A stretch of 64,000 nt of DNA from Halobaculum magnesiiphilum (lineage in GTDB: Archaea > Halobacteriota > Halobacteria > Halobacteriales > Haloferacaceae): NCBI RefSeq assembly GCF_019823105.1, contig NZ_CP081958.1, positions 1,488,001 through 1,552,000 of the forward strand. Reading direction: 5' to 3'. The notes below the pieces were generated by a model, which saw only the letters and a program-made list of their open reading frames with translations, searched no databases and had not been told where the DNA came from. Of this stretch, positions 36,661 through 45,467 are shown piece by piece. A program made the position numbers and the translations under genes. The first letter of the stretch is position 1, and each line of letters begins with the position of its first letter.

Positions 36661-37089
36661 TCATTCGAACGGATTTTCGGCCGTCGTGAGCCGCGTGATA
36701 TCTTCGACCGCGTCGAAGTCGTCATCGAAGGAATAGAGGAACTCGATACCCTCGCGACGCATCGATGCGGCGATCACTGAATCGGTAAGCGAGAGCCCCT
36801 CGTGGCGCCGGAACAGCGATCGACCCGCGTCGAGATCCGCCTTCGGCGTGTACGCGAGTTCGAAGCCCCCGCTCTCGACGAGCGCGTCGAGCGTCGCCAC
36901 CGCGGCATCGTGTGTGGCCTTCGCTCGGATGTAGTTGCACACTTCGACGAGGACATCGCTCGGAACGTAGGCGGTCGGAAGCTCGCCGCGATCGACGGCG
37001 CCGACGATCGGAACCGCTCGGTCGTGGTTCTGATCGCGGGAGAGTCGCGCCGCGATGACGACGTTCGAATCGACGGCGACCCGCGGCAC
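36661..37089 (-). CDS. vapC: VapC-type PIN domain toxin
   Basis: A 142-residue PIN ribonuclease. The acidic residues are in VAVDSNVVIAARL, SDVLVEVCNY, SLTDSVIAASM and YSFDDDFDAV. It starts with GTG overlapping the antitoxin stop by one base (TAGTG). The order antitoxin-toxin and the coupling match VapBC modules, in which the toxin cleaves RNA when free. Both conserved catalytic quartets look intact, so it should be active. Confidence 0.85.
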   Translation of the reverse strand: MPRVAVDSNVVIAARLSRDQNHDRAVPIVGAVDRGELPTAYVPSDVLVEVCNYIRAKATHDAAVATLDALVESGGFELAYTPKADLDAGRSLFRRHEGLSLTDSVIAASMRREGIEFLYSFDDDFDAVEDITRLTTAENPFE

Positions 37090-37334
37090 TACGAGTCCCC
37101 GACCACGAGGTCGTGGTCCTCGGCCACGTCGGTTTCGGCTCCCGTGTCGACCGGGTCAAGCGACGAAAAGGCTCCGTACCGCTGTTTGACGACTTCGATC
37201 GACAACTCGCCGTCGTCGCCGACGCGCCACCTGATCTTGTCGCCCGCCTCGATCCCGGCCTCGCGTCGAACTGCGGCCGGCACCGTCACCGAGAAACTGT
37301 CGTTGACCGTCGTCTCGTCTTCGACACCCGACAT
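37089..37334 (-). CDS. vapB: AbrB/MazE-type antitoxin
   Basis: An 81-residue protein starting MSGVEDETTVNDSFSVTVPAAVRREAGIEAGDKIRW (cited by its key SVTVPAAVRREAGI), the AbrB swapped-hairpin DNA-binding fold. It should neutralise the PIN toxin encoded next and repress the operon. ATG 37334 is preferred over the TTG 27 bases upstream because an AT-rich promoter site lies at 37361-37368. The C-terminal 35 residues are acidic and probably bind the toxin. Confidence 0.84.
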   Translation of the reverse strand: MSGVEDETTVNDSFSVTVPAAVRREAGIEAGDKIRWRVGDDGELSIEVVKQRYGAFSSLDPVDTGAETDVAEDHDLVVGDS

Positions 37335-37360
37335 ACCTGATCTGAGGTCGGCGGACGTCA

Positions 37361-37368
37361 AATAATTT
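37361..37368 (-). promoter_or_regulatory. Promoter-like AT site of the antitoxin-toxin operon
   Basis: On the minus strand aaattatt lies about 27-34 bases before ATG 37334, the spacing of a TATA box for a leaderless transcript. It occurs in an otherwise GC-rich region. Confidence 0.5.
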
Positions 37369-37391
37369 GGCCCCGAATTAGCGAGTGACGA

Positions 37392-38054
37392 TCACGCCCG
37401 CGGATCGCTGTCCGGTCCCGGATACTCCCCCGCCGCGACCTCCGGATACAGCTTCTCCGCGTCGAACAACACCGCGAACGCCCGCGGGTCGCGCACGCTC
37501 ACCGGGAAGCGATCGGTGAGTCCCGCGCCCGCGCCGGGGGCGGTGAGCCGCTCGTCGAACGACAGCACGTGCATCGCGCCCCCGCGGTACGCCGACGCCA
37601 GCGCGGGGTGATCGCCCGACGGCTGAGTCACGGGGTCTCGCCAGGCCTCGGCCTTCTCACGCCAGTCGGCCGCGAGATCGGACTCCGCGAGGTCGGCGAT
37701 CACCGCTTGTGCGTCGGCGACGAGCTCGTCGCTGGCGACGAGGGTCGTCCACGAGTGGCTTCGGAGGCCATCGAGCGCGTCGCGAGCGTCGCCGCCGACC
37801 AGCAGATCCGCCGCGAGCACGTCCGCGTCGGCGACGACGCGGGCGGGCGAGGGGTCGTCGCTCGGTGGGTCCGGCGACGGGTCGTCGTCGCGGTCACCGA
37901 CGTCGGCATCGTCGCCGACGATGTCATCGGCGCCGTCGCCCGTGCCGTCGCTGGCTCGCTTCCGCTCCCTGCGTGTCGCGAGCGCCGACCGGATCTCGGC
38001 CTCGTCGACGCCGAACGTCCCCGCCCGCTCGAACAGCGCGGCCCACGTCTCCAT
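37392..38054 (-). CDS. PIN-like domain protein (DUF7384-like)
   Basis: A 220-residue protein. A short helical N-terminus (METWAALFERAGTFGVDEAEI) and an acidic Asp/Pro-rich linker (about 38-70) lead to a PIN-like domain. Acidic residues are in VVADADVLAADLL, VASDELVADAQ and HVLSFDERL. The final part is hydrophobic. It may be a nuclease, but no antitoxin-like partner is adjacent. I choose ATG 38054 because the longer frame overlaps the transporter gene in another frame. Confidence 0.7.
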   Translation of the reverse strand: METWAALFERAGTFGVDEAEIRSALATRRERKRASDGTGDGADDIVGDDADVGDRDDDPSPDPPSDDPSPARVVADADVLAADLLVGGDARDALDGLRSHSWTTLVASDELVADAQAVIADLAESDLAADWREKAEAWRDPVTQPSGDHPALASAYRGGAMHVLSFDERLTAPGAGAGLTDRFPVSVRDPRAFAVLFDAEKLYPEVAAGEYPGPDSDPRA

Positions 38055-38109
38055 ACCGGAACCGCGGTGGCGCGTGGCAAAAAGCCGGGTCGTTCGGCGC
38101 GGGTCGCGC

Positions 38110-39210
38110 TCACGCCGCCGCGAGCCGCTTGCGGGCCGCGTCGGCGACGAGACCGACGAGGAACGCCGCGCCGACGTTCCACAGGAGGCCGACGCAGCCG
38201 ACGAGCGCGACCAGCGCGAGCGCGCGGCGGCCGTCCACGTCGACCGCGCGGCGGCCGAGGTGGACCGAGACGACGACGAGCAGGACGCCGAGCACGGCCA
38301 TCGGGAAGGCGGCGACGACGCCCGCGAACGGGACGGCCGCGAGGTACAGCCCCCCGAGCACGAGGTTCGCGCCGCCGGTGCGGGCGCCGAAGGCGTGTTT
38401 GCCCGCGAGCCCGCCCGAGCCGTGACACATCGGGATCCCGCCCAGCGGGATCGCCGAGAGACACATCGCGCCCATGCTCCCCGAGAGCCGGTCGGCCGAG
38501 ACATCGGCGTCGAACAGATCCGACAGCAGGAGGCTCGTCGCGACGGCGGCGTTGCCGACGGTCATCGCGAGTTGCCCCGTTGTCGCCGACAGCGCGTTCG
38601 TCGTGACCGCGGGCGCGGCCGCCGGGAAGACCGCGAGCGCGGGCAGGTCGGCGGCGGGAACCCCGGCGTCGGCGACCGCGAGCGCGAGCCCGACGCCAAG
38701 CACCGCCAGCGCCGCGCCCCGGCGGAATCCCGCCAGCGCGACGACGCCCGCGACGCCGGCGGCGACGAGCGCGAGCGTCGGGTTCGCCAGCCCCAGATCG
38801 AGCCCCGAGCGGACGAGCAACAGCGCGACCGCCAGCTGGATGCCGCGGATCACCGGCTCGCTCACGTAGCGTTGGATTCGCCCGAGGGCACCCGTCGCCG
38901 CCGCGAGGAGGAGGACGACGCCCGCAAGGAGGCCCGCGGCGACGTACTCGCCGGCGGTGACCGTGCCCGCCAGCGCCAGCCCCGCGAGCGCCTTCATCGG
39001 CTCCACCGAGAGGGGAAGCCCGTAGACGAGCCCCCACACGACCTGGAAAATACCGAAGAACAACAGCGCGTGCGACAGCGAGACGGGGGTCAGCGCGGCC
39101 AGCCCGACGACTATGGGGAGGACCGTAACCGAATCCCCCAACGCGCCGGTCCACTCGCCGGCGTCGAAGCGAACCCCGTAGTCGGTCGCCAGCCGCTCCG
39201 AGATCGCCAC
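38110..39210 (-). CDS. MOT1-like molybdate/sulfate transporter
   Basis: A 366-residue membrane protein with 10-12 helices and no STAS domain. The blocks GALGDSVTVLPIVVGLAAL, PLSVEPMKALAGLAL and PLGGIPMCHGSGGLAGK are those of the MOT1 molybdate transporter family (SulP relatives). It lies just beyond the tungstate/molybdate ABC operon on the same strand, 114 bases after its last gene, which supports oxyanion transport. Whether it carries molybdate, tungstate or sulfate is open. Confidence 0.83.
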   Translation of the reverse strand: MAISERLATDYGVRFDAGEWTGALGDSVTVLPIVVGLAALTPVSLSHALLFFGIFQVVWGLVYGLPLSVEPMKALAGLALAGTVTAGEYVAAGLLAGVVLLLAAATGALGRIQRYVSEPVIRGIQLAVALLLVRSGLDLGLANPTLALVAAGVAGVVALAGFRRGAALAVLGVGLALAVADAGVPAADLPALAVFPAAAPAVTTNALSATTGQLAMTVGNAAVATSLLLSDLFDADVSADRLSGSMGAMCLSAIPLGGIPMCHGSGGLAGKHAFGARTGGANLVLGGLYLAAVPFAGVVAAFPMAVLGVLLVVVSVHLGRRAVDVDGRRALALVALVGCVGLLWNVGAAFLVGLVADAARKRLAAA

Positions 39211-39323
39211 GATCGAAGGTCGCCGGCGACGTACTTGAGAGTGTCCGGAAACCGATCTGCCCTACACCGAACGTGTTCGATAACCGTGAAGAGTTACGTC
39301 ACGTCGTTCGAGTTCGATCGGGG

Positions 39324-40088
39324 TCAGTACACCAGTTCCCCGGAGATGAACTTCCGGGTGCGCTCGTCGCTCGGGTCCTCGAAGATCGTCTCGGTCGGAC
39401 CGACCTCGGTGAATCCGTCCCCGAGCAGGACGCCGACGCGGTCGGCGATCCGTTCGGCCTGGTGCATGTCGTGGGTCGCGACGACGACGCCGAGGCCGCG
39501 GTCGCGGGCCTCGCTGATCGCCTCCTCGATCAGTCCGGTGTTGCGCGGGTCGAGGTCGGAGGTCGGTTCGTCGAGCAGCAGGTACGTCGGGTCGTACGCG
39601 AGCGCCCGCGCGAACGACACCCGCTGGGCCTCGCCGCCCGACAGCGAGTCGGCCTCCTGGCCGAGCTTGTCGTCGAGTCCCACCACGTCGAGGGCCCCCT
39701 CGACGGCCTCGGGCGTCCCGTTCGACCCCAGGATCGACCGGAGCCCGTCGCGGAGCCGGTCGTCCCACCCCCGGCGGATCCGCAGCCCGTACTCGACGTT
39801 CCGGGCGACGGAGGCGTCGAACAGGCTCGCCTCCTGAAACACCATGCCGACCCGCCGGCGGAGTTCCAGGCGAGTGTCCTCGTCAGCCTCCCAGACCGAG
39901 GTTCCGTCGAGCTCGACGGTTCCCTCGTCCGGGCGGAGGAACAGCGCGAGCATCCGCAGCAGGGTCGTCTTCCCGACGCCCGACGGGCCGATGATCGCGA
40001 CGACCTCCCCCGGTTCGACCGACAGCGACGCGTCGTCGACGACGACCTCGTCGCCGTACGACTTCGAGACGTGCGAGAGTCTGATCAC
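39324..40088 (-). CDS. tupC: Tungstate-type ABC transporter, ATP-binding protein
   Basis: A 254-residue ABC ATPase. Walker A is GPSGVGKTT, the Q-loop is in [11 protein letters not shown], the signature [15 protein letters not shown], Walker [12 protein letters not shown] and the H-loop His in ATHDMHQA. No TOBE domain is present, unlike ModC; the TOBE function may sit in the divergent regulator. It starts with GTG, overlapping the permease stop by four bases (GTGA). Confidence 0.9.
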   Translation of the reverse strand: MIRLSHVSKSYGDEVVVDDASLSVEPGEVVAIIGPSGVGKTTLLRMLALFLRPDEGTVELDGTSVWEADEDTRLELRRRVGMVFQEASLFDASVARNVEYGLRIRRGWDDRLRDGLRSILGSNGTPEAVEGALDVVGLDDKLGQEADSLSGGEAQRVSFARALAYDPTYLLLDEPTSDLDPRNTGLIEEAISEARDRGLGVVVATHDMHQAERIADRVGVLLGDGFTEVGPTETIFEDPSDERTRKFISGELVY

Positions 40089-40810
40089 CGTCCCGACACC
40101 CCGTCGGAGCCGAGCCGGACGACGATCGCGTTGACCAGCAGCACGAGGGCCACCAGGACCGCGCCCAGCACCATCGCGGTGCCGTACTGTCCCTGCCGGG
40201 CCTCCAGTTGGATGGCGGTCGTCAGCGTCCGGGTCTTCGAGATCCCGTCGGCGCTGGTGATGTTCCCGCCGACGATGAGGACGGAGCCGACCTCGCTGAT
40301 GGCCCGGCCGAACCCGGCGAGGACCGCCGTCGCGATCCCGTATCGCGCCTCCTTGATCACCACCAGCGCCACGTCGATCCGGGTGCCGCCGAGGGCGTGT
40401 GCGGCGTCGCGGACGTTCCCGCTCACGCCGGTGATGGCGGCGAGGCTGATCGCCGTGATCGGCGGCGTCGCGAGCACGAACTGCGACATGATCATCGCCT
40501 GCTTGGTGAAGATGAGGTCGAACGTGCCGAGCGGCCCCTGATTCGAGACGGCGAACAGCACGAGCAGGCCGACGACGACGCTGGGGAAGCCCATTCCCGT
40601 GTTGATCACCGACTTCACGAACTGCTGGCCGGGGAAGTCGGTGAACCCCATCACCAGCGCGACCGGGATGCTGAACAGCGTGCTCAGCGTCACCGCGATG
40701 AGGCTCACGTACAGCGAGACGAAGATGACGCTCGAAACGTACCCCTCCTCGAACGGGAGCCCGGCGACGGCCGGGACCAGCTGTGCGACCGTATCGAGCG
40801 GCATGATCAC
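40085..40810 (-). CDS. tupB: Tungstate-type ABC transporter, permease
   Basis: A 241-residue permease with five or six helices. The EAA-like loop is [23 protein letters not shown], cited by its core AALGGTR-equivalent [12 protein letters not shown]. The length and the [17 protein letters not shown] block match TupB/WtpB rather than longer permeases. The GTG at 40810 overlaps the binding-protein stop by four bases (GTGA), the same junction as to the ATPase gene. An ATG at 40804 is the alternative. Confidence 0.88.
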   Translation of the reverse strand: MIMPLDTVAQLVPAVAGLPFEEGYVSSVIFVSLYVSLIAVTLSTLFSIPVALVMGFTDFPGQQFVKSVINTGMGFPSVVVGLLVLFAVSNQGPLGTFDLIFTKQAMIMSQFVLATPPITAISLAAITGVSGNVRDAAHALGGTRIDVALVVIKEARYGIATAVLAGFGRAISEVGSVLIVGGNITSADGISKTRTLTTAIQLEARQGQYGTAMVLGAVLVALVLLVNAIVVRLGSDGVSGR

Positions 40811-41763
40811 CCGTCGGTCGAGTTGCTACTCCAGCCTTCCGGAACGTACTGCTGGAAGTCGGGGTCCTCGGAGACCGCCCTCGGGAAGAACAGCTGCTCC
40901 CCGTTGACCTGGTACTCCGAGATGGCCTCCTGCGTTTCGGGACTGGTGATCCAGCCGATGTACGCCATCGCGAGGTCGTAGTTTGCGTTCTCGTGGACGC
41001 CCGGGTTGACCGCCATGATGCCGTACGGGTTCGCGAGGATCTCCGGGCCGCCCCCGATGGGGCCCTGCACCAGGATCACGAGGTCGAGCTCCGAGCGCTG
41101 GGAGATGAACGTCCCGCGGTCCGAGAGCGTGTACGCGTCCTGCTGGTTGGCGATGTTCAGCGCCTCGCCCATCCCGGTGCCGGTCTCCTGGTACCAGTCG
41201 CCGCCCGGCTCGGTCCCGGCGGCCTCCCAGAGGTTGAGCTCCTTCGTGTGGGTGCCGGAGTTGTCCCCGCGGGAGACGAACGGCGCCTCCGCCTCGGCGA
41301 TGGCGGTCAGCGCCTCGGTCGCCGAGCCCATGCCCTGGATCCCGGCGGGGTCGCTCTCCGGCCCGACGATCACGAAGTCGTTGAACATGAGGTCGCGGCG
41401 GTTGATCCCGTAGCCGTTGCGCATGAACTCGTCCTCGAGCCCGCGGGCGTGGACCATCACCACGTCCGAGTCGCCGTTTCGCGCCGTCTCGAGGGCTGCG
41501 CCCGTCCCCTGCGCGACCGCGTCGACGGATACGCCGTACATCTCCTCGAAGTCCGGGTGGATCGCGTCGAGCAGCCCCGTGTCGTACGTGCTCGTCGTCG
41601 TCGTGAGCGTCAGCGTCTCGCCGGCGACGCCGGCCGCCTCCTCCTGTCCCCCGCCGATGCCCGCACAGCCCGCGAGCGCGCCGGTGACGCCCGTCGCCGC
41701 CGCCGCCAGGAACGCCCGCCTGCTGGCCGTTCCGTCGTGCCCGTCGTTCCGTTGTTTCGACAT
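40807..41763 (-). CDS. tupA: Tungstate-binding lipoprotein (TupA family)
   Basis: A 318-residue solute-binding protein. The Tat motif [10 protein letters not shown] is followed by the lipobox LAGC, so it should be exported folded and lipid-anchored. After an acidic linker comes the TupA hallmark [14 protein letters not shown], then [24 protein letters not shown] and GYYxx-type C-terminal strands. TupA proteins bind tungstate with high affinity; molybdate is less likely. It is the first gene of tupABC and has a TATA box 25-31 bases before its start. Confidence 0.92.
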   Translation of the reverse strand: MSKQRNDGHDGTASRRAFLAAAATGVTGALAGCAGIGGGQEEAAGVAGETLTLTTTTSTYDTGLLDAIHPDFEEMYGVSVDAVAQGTGAALETARNGDSDVVMVHARGLEDEFMRNGYGINRRDLMFNDFVIVGPESDPAGIQGMGSATEALTAIAEAEAPFVSRGDNSGTHTKELNLWEAAGTEPGGDWYQETGTGMGEALNIANQQDAYTLSDRGTFISQRSELDLVILVQGPIGGGPEILANPYGIMAVNPGVHENANYDLAMAYIGWITSPETQEAISEYQVNGEQLFFPRAVSEDPDFQQYVPEGWSSNSTDG

Positions 41764-41787
41764 AGGAACAACGATCGCTCACGGACA

Positions 41788-41794
41788 CATATAG
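41788..41794 (-). promoter_or_regulatory. TATA box of the tupABC operon
   Basis: On the minus strand ctatatg lies 25-31 bases before ATG 41763. Directly upstream, at 41799-41812, an imperfect inverted repeat GGGAACC/GTTACC could be an activator or repressor site. Confidence 0.7.
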
Positions 41795-41834
41795 CTGTGG
41801 GAACCAGTTACCCCGAAGGCGGATACCGCTGATT

Positions 41835-41854
41835 CGAAACGGGTCACCGTTTCG
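41835..41854. promoter_or_regulatory. Operator-like inverted repeat between tupA and the ModE-like gene
   Basis: CGAAACGG and CCGTTTCG, perfect 8-bp arms separated by GTCA, lie in the 169-base divergent gap, about 80 bases from each start. A ModE-type dimer encoded next door is the obvious candidate to bind here and control both directions. Confidence 0.6.
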
Positions 41855-41932
41855 TGTCTGAGCGCGCACCCGCGAACGGCTGGCGGACGGCGCGCGCAAC
41901 GGTTTTCACACGGGTCGCCGAACCCGAGGCCG

Positions 41933-42718
41933 ATGGGATCGAACGGCGCGACGGGGTCGAACGGGGCGGCGGGGCCGAACGGCGACGAGGGGACCGCGGG
42001 GTTCGAGGCGAGTCTCACCGCCGGCGAGGCGACGTTCGACGGGCGTGACGCCGCGTTGTTGCGCGCCATCGCGGCCGCGGGGTCGGTCAGCGGCGCCGCG
42101 AGCGACCTGGGCCGGTCGCGGGCGCGGGCGCTCTCGCGGTTGGAGGCGCTGGAGTCGGCCTTCGGCGACCTGGTCGACCGGCGCCGCGGCGGCGCCGACG
42201 GCGGCGGGAGCAGCCTGACCGGGAACGCCGAGTCGCTGTTGGCGCGCTTCGAGCGGCTGACGGCCGCGCTGGCGGGCACCGCCGGCGCCGCGGAGTCGGT
42301 GTTCGACGGGACCGTGACGGGACGCGAGGGCGAGCTCGCGGTCGTCGACACCGACGCCGGGCCGCTGCGGGCGCTCGCCGTGGGCGACCCGGAGCCGGCC
42401 GACGGCGACGCGGTGCAGGTGAGCGTCCGCGCCGACGCCGTGACGCTGCACGAGCCGAGCGGGACGCCCTCGCCCGACGCGACGAGCGCAAGGAACCGGT
42501 TCCCGGGCGTCGCCGCGGCGGTCGAGCGCGGCGACGCGGTCGTCGAGGTCCGGATCGACGTGGGCGCCGGCGAGCCGCTTTCGGCGCTGATCACGGTCGA
42601 CAGCGCGGACCGGCTGGGCCTGCGCGAGGGGAGCGAGGTGGTCGCCTCGTTCAAGGCGACGGCGACGCGGGCGACCCGCACGAACGCCGACGACGACGGG
42701 GACGACCGGAAGGAGTAG
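41933..42718 (+). CDS. ModE-like regulator: winged helix plus TOBE/Mop domains
   Basis: A 261-residue regulator. The first 25 residues are a low-complexity GSNG-type repeat. A LysR/ModE-type helix-turn-helix follows (AIAAAGSVSGAASDLGRSRARALSRLEAL, key SGAASDLG). Two TOBE-like stretches come next, the second very typical (SARNRFPGVAAAVERGD, then ITVDSADRLGLREGS and VVASFKAT). TOBE domains bind molybdate or tungstate. Its place, divergent from tupABC, fits oxyanion-dependent control of that operon. Alternative starts inside the repeat are possible. Confidence 0.83.
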   Translation: MGSNGATGSNGAAGPNGDEGTAGFEASLTAGEATFDGRDAALLRAIAAAGSVSGAASDLGRSRARALSRLEALESAFGDLVDRRRGGADGGGSSLTGNAESLLARFERLTAALAGTAGAAESVFDGTVTGREGELAVVDTDAGPLRALAVGDPEPADGDAVQVSVRADAVTLHEPSGTPSPDATSARNRFPGVAAAVERGDAVVEVRIDVGAGEPLSALITVDSADRLGLREGSEVVASFKATATRATRTNADDDGDDRKE

Positions 42719-42784
42719 CGGGAGGTGTAGCCTGGGGAGTGCGGGACCGGCGCCGCCTCCGGGGGGTTCGCGGCCGGCGCCGCC

Positions 42785-43666
42785 TCAGAGGTCGCCGCGC
42801 AGGTCCTCGAAGTCCGCGAGGTGGTCGTCGAGCGCCGCCTTCGCCTCCGCGTCGATCGGGCGGTGGGGCGAACGGGCGTGTCCGGCGGGCGCCCCGCGCC
42901 GGCGCATCGCGTACTTCAGCCCGGGGATGCCGTACTCGGCGGTGATCGCGTGGTTCAACTCGACGCAGGCGGCGGTGAGTTCGCGGGCGCACTCGTCGTC
43001 GCCGGCCGCGTGCGCCTCGTAGATCGCCGTCGTCGCCTCCGGGGCGACATTGGCGAGCGCGAGCACGCCGCCGGTTCCGCCGGCCGCGAGCGCCTGCCCC
43101 AGGACGCCGCCCGCGCCGACCACGAGATCGAAGTCGGCGTCGGCGGTCCGGTCGAGCGTGCGCTGGAACGCCCCGATGTCCCCCGAGGAGTCCTTCATGC
43201 CCGCGACGTTCGGGTGCTCGGCGAGGCGGCCGACCGTCTCCGGCTCCAGCGTCACGTCGGTGAAGACCGGCACCGAGTAGAGGTACACCGGGACCGGCGA
43301 CTCGTCGGCGACCTCGCGGTAGTACGCCTCCAGGGTCGCCTGGTCGTGGCCGTAGTAGAACGGCGTGACCACGAGCGCGGCGTCGGCGCCCGCGTCGGCG
43401 GCGGCGTCGGTCGCAGCCAGCGTCTCGCGCTTCCCGGGGCTGCCCGTGCCCGCGAGCACCGGCACCGAGGCCTCCTCGGCGACGACCTCGATCGTCCGGG
43501 TTCGCTCCTCGGCGGTCATGAGCTCGGCCTCGCTGTTCGACCCGCAGGGGACGAGGAAGTCGACCCCGCGATCTTCGACCCAGCCGACGAGGTCGCGCAG
43601 GGCGGCCTCGTCGAGGGCTCCGTCGGCGTCGAAGGGCGTGACGAGCGGCGGTCCGGTTCCGTGCAT
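42785..43666 (-). CDS. DapA/KDG aldolase family lyase
   Basis: A 293-residue (beta/alpha)8 Schiff-base lyase. The start MHGTGPPLVTPFDADGALD is typical. The substrate loop is PCGSNSEAELM (GSNSE replacing GTTGE), the Tyr is in PVYLYSVPVF and the Schiff-base Lys in VAGMKDSSGD. Lys biosynthesis (4-hydroxy-tetrahydrodipicolinate synthase), KDG aldolase or another pyruvate lyase are all possible. The altered loop argues mildly against a classical DapA. Confidence 0.85.
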   Translation of the reverse strand: MHGTGPPLVTPFDADGALDEAALRDLVGWVEDRGVDFLVPCGSNSEAELMTAEERTRTIEVVAEEASVPVLAGTGSPGKRETLAATDAAADAGADAALVVTPFYYGHDQATLEAYYREVADESPVPVYLYSVPVFTDVTLEPETVGRLAEHPNVAGMKDSSGDIGAFQRTLDRTADADFDLVVGAGGVLGQALAAGGTGGVLALANVAPEATTAIYEAHAAGDDECARELTAACVELNHAITAEYGIPGLKYAMRRRGAPAGHARSPHRPIDAEAKAALDDHLADFEDLRGDL

Positions 43667-44002
43667 GTGGGATGCGTCGACAGCCCGCGTCAAGAGCGTT
43701 CCCGTCGATCGGCGAAACGGCGCGGGGCCCGATCGCGGCGCATCCGCCGAAATCGGGTCGTACGGGCGTCTGACGGACCGCTCACGTCTGACGCGGCTTT
43801 ATAGTGGGGCGGTCGGACCCGTCCAACGGGCGCGGGACCGTACGCACCGTCCCGACCGTCGACTGCGGGACGCCGACGGCGACGGGCCGGCCTCGCGCGC
43901 CGCACACGCTCGGCCCGGTATCCGCGTCGCAGGCTCGCGGCCCCCCGATCACGCCTGCCAGGGCATCGCCCTGCCTCTTTCCCCACACGCTCCCCGATGT
44001 GC
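43667..44002. other. Gene-free gap with promoter, direct repeat and hairpin (possible small RNA)
   Basis: No convincing ORF is present. CGTCTGACG occurs twice with 18-base spacing (43767-43775, 43785-43793), directly ahead of TTTATA at 43798-43803 on the + strand. A transcript from about 43825 would run about 150 bases to a perfect hairpin CAGGGC-ATC-GCCCTG (43959-43973) followed by ctcttt. This is a plausible small-RNA unit. I could not match it to RNase P or SRP RNA motifs. Confidence 0.4.
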
Positions 44003-44659
44003 TCACTCGCCCAGCAGCGCCGCGCGCACGTCGCCGACGCGCTCGGTCTCGGCGAGCACGGCGATCCGGTCGCCGGACTCGACGGTGGTGCCGGGCAACG
44101 GGATCGTCAGCGGCTCTCTCGCGCGGCCGTGCGCGTACACCCGCCCGCCGTCGACCGAGAGCTCGTTGACGTGCCCGCCGATCACGGGGGCGTCGTCGTC
44201 GACCGCGATCGTCACGAGTTGGAGGCGCTCGGTGAGGTCGCCGATGGCGTTGAAGTCCCCGCCGAGCATGGCGGTCTTCGCGCCCGCGGCGCCGAGTCGC
44301 TCGGGGTAGATGATCTCGTCGACGGCGCGCTCGAACTCGTCGTAGATCTCCTCGTGGAAGTCCTCGGAGACGCGCATCACCGTCCGGCAGTCGCCCAGCT
44401 CCTTCGCCTCCATGCAGATGTCGAAGTTCAGCTTCGGGTCGCCCGTGATCCCGCCGACGGCGTCGCTGTCGGCGACGCCCGCGTCGGCGAGCACCGACGG
44501 GTTCGACCCGTCGCCCTCGATGACCCGGAAGCCGCGCTCGCGCGCGCGCTCGACTTTCGTGTGGTCGTTGTCGACGACGACCACGTCGTGTCCCTCCTCG
44601 TCGAGGACCCGGGCGGTCCGGGACCCGACCCGACCGTACCCCACGATGACGATCTTCAT
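44003..44659 (-). CDS. trkA: TrkA-type potassium channel/transport regulatory protein
   Basis: A 218-residue protein with an RCK_N domain (MKIVIVGYGRVGSRTARVLD, Rossmann GxGxxG, acidic end VVVDND; then GDGSNPSVLADAG) and an RCK_C domain (about 140-218, ending VLAETERVGDVRAALLG). TrkA subunits bind NAD and gate TrkH-type potassium uptake, central to salt-in halophiles. The membrane subunit is not in the window. A palindrome sits eight bases upstream of its start. Confidence 0.92.
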   Translation of the reverse strand: MKIVIVGYGRVGSRTARVLDEEGHDVVVVDNDHTKVERARERGFRVIEGDGSNPSVLADAGVADSDAVGGITGDPKLNFDICMEAKELGDCRTVMRVSEDFHEEIYDEFERAVDEIIYPERLGAAGAKTAMLGGDFNAIGDLTERLQLVTIAVDDDAPVIGGHVNELSVDGGRVYAHGRAREPLTIPLPGTTVESGDRIAVLAETERVGDVRAALLGE

Positions 44660-44666
44660 GCAGTGG

Positions 44667-44680
44667 TATGCCACGGCATA
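44667..44680. promoter_or_regulatory. Palindrome at the trkA start
   Basis: TATGCC and GGCATA, perfect, separated by AC, end eight bases before ATG 44659. It would overlap the transcription start of a leaderless mRNA, a position for a repressor or autoregulatory site. Confidence 0.5.
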
Positions 44681-44782
44681 GCACAAAGCGCTATCGCCGA
44701 TTCGGCGCCGCCGCGGTCGCGGAGGCGGGACGGTAGCACGGATCACGGCCGGCTTTTCCGGCCTCGTCGCCTCGGATCGCCC

Positions 44783-45391
44783 ATGATGGCGACGACCCAC
44801 GTCCTCGCGGGCGTGGCCGTCGGGCTCGGGACGGTCGCGCTCGCGCCGGAGGCCGGCCCGGTCGTCCTCGCGGGGGCGGTGGGCGGACTGGCGCCCGACC
44901 TCGACCTGCTCGGCGACCACCGGAAGGACCTCCACTTCCCCGCGTACGGCACCGTCGCGGCCGCGGTCGCGGTCGCGGCGGCGGCGGTCGCCCCGTCGCC
45001 GGCGACGCTGTCGCTCGCGACCTTCCTCGTCGCGGCGGCGGTGCACGCCGTCTCGGACATCGTCGGCGGCGACCTCACCCTCCGGCCGTGGGAGGCGACC
45101 GGCGACCGGGCGGTGTACGAGCACCTCCGCGGGCGGTGGCACGCACCCCGCCGGTGGGTGCGCTACGACGGCGCCCCGGAGGACTTCCTGCTCGGGGTCG
45201 CGCTCGCGCTTCCCGCGCTGGCGGCGCTCGACGGGCCGGCGCGCTGGGCGATCGGAGGGCTCCTCGTCGTCTCCGCGGTGTACGCCCTCGTTCGGCGGCG
45301 GCTGGTCGACGCGGGCGAGCGCATCGTCGCTGCCGCGCCCGATCCCGTGCTCGCGGCGGTTCCGGAGACGCTGATCGAGGACCTGCGGTAG
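44783..45391 (+). CDS. Membrane-bound metal-dependent hydrolase (YdjM/DUF457-like)
   Basis: A 202-residue protein beginning MMATTHVLAGVAVGLG, with the early His of the YdjM family, then AGAVGGLAPDLDLLGDHRKDLHFP (cited in part: GGLAPDLDLL), a metal-ligand-like block. Four or five hydrophobic helices follow and HAVSDIVGGDLTLRPWE supplies another His/Asp pair. The C-terminus is cytosolic. Function in haloarchaea is unknown. Divergent from trkA. Confidence 0.75.
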   Translation: MMATTHVLAGVAVGLGTVALAPEAGPVVLAGAVGGLAPDLDLLGDHRKDLHFPAYGTVAAAVAVAAAAVAPSPATLSLATFLVAAAVHAVSDIVGGDLTLRPWEATGDRAVYEHLRGRWHAPRRWVRYDGAPEDFLLGVALALPALAALDGPARWAIGGLLVVSAVYALVRRRLVDAGERIVAAAPDPVLAAVPETLIEDLR

Positions 45392-45467
45392 GCCCATGGA
45401 TCGGCGACGGGCCGACGGAGCGGCGTCGGGGCGACGGCTTTTCTCCGGGCGGTACTCAGGGTCCGGC

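Noticed and set aside
43825-44002. RNase P or SRP RNA gene
   Set aside because: The conserved core motifs of either RNA were not found and the region is too short; kept only as an unknown small-RNA candidate.
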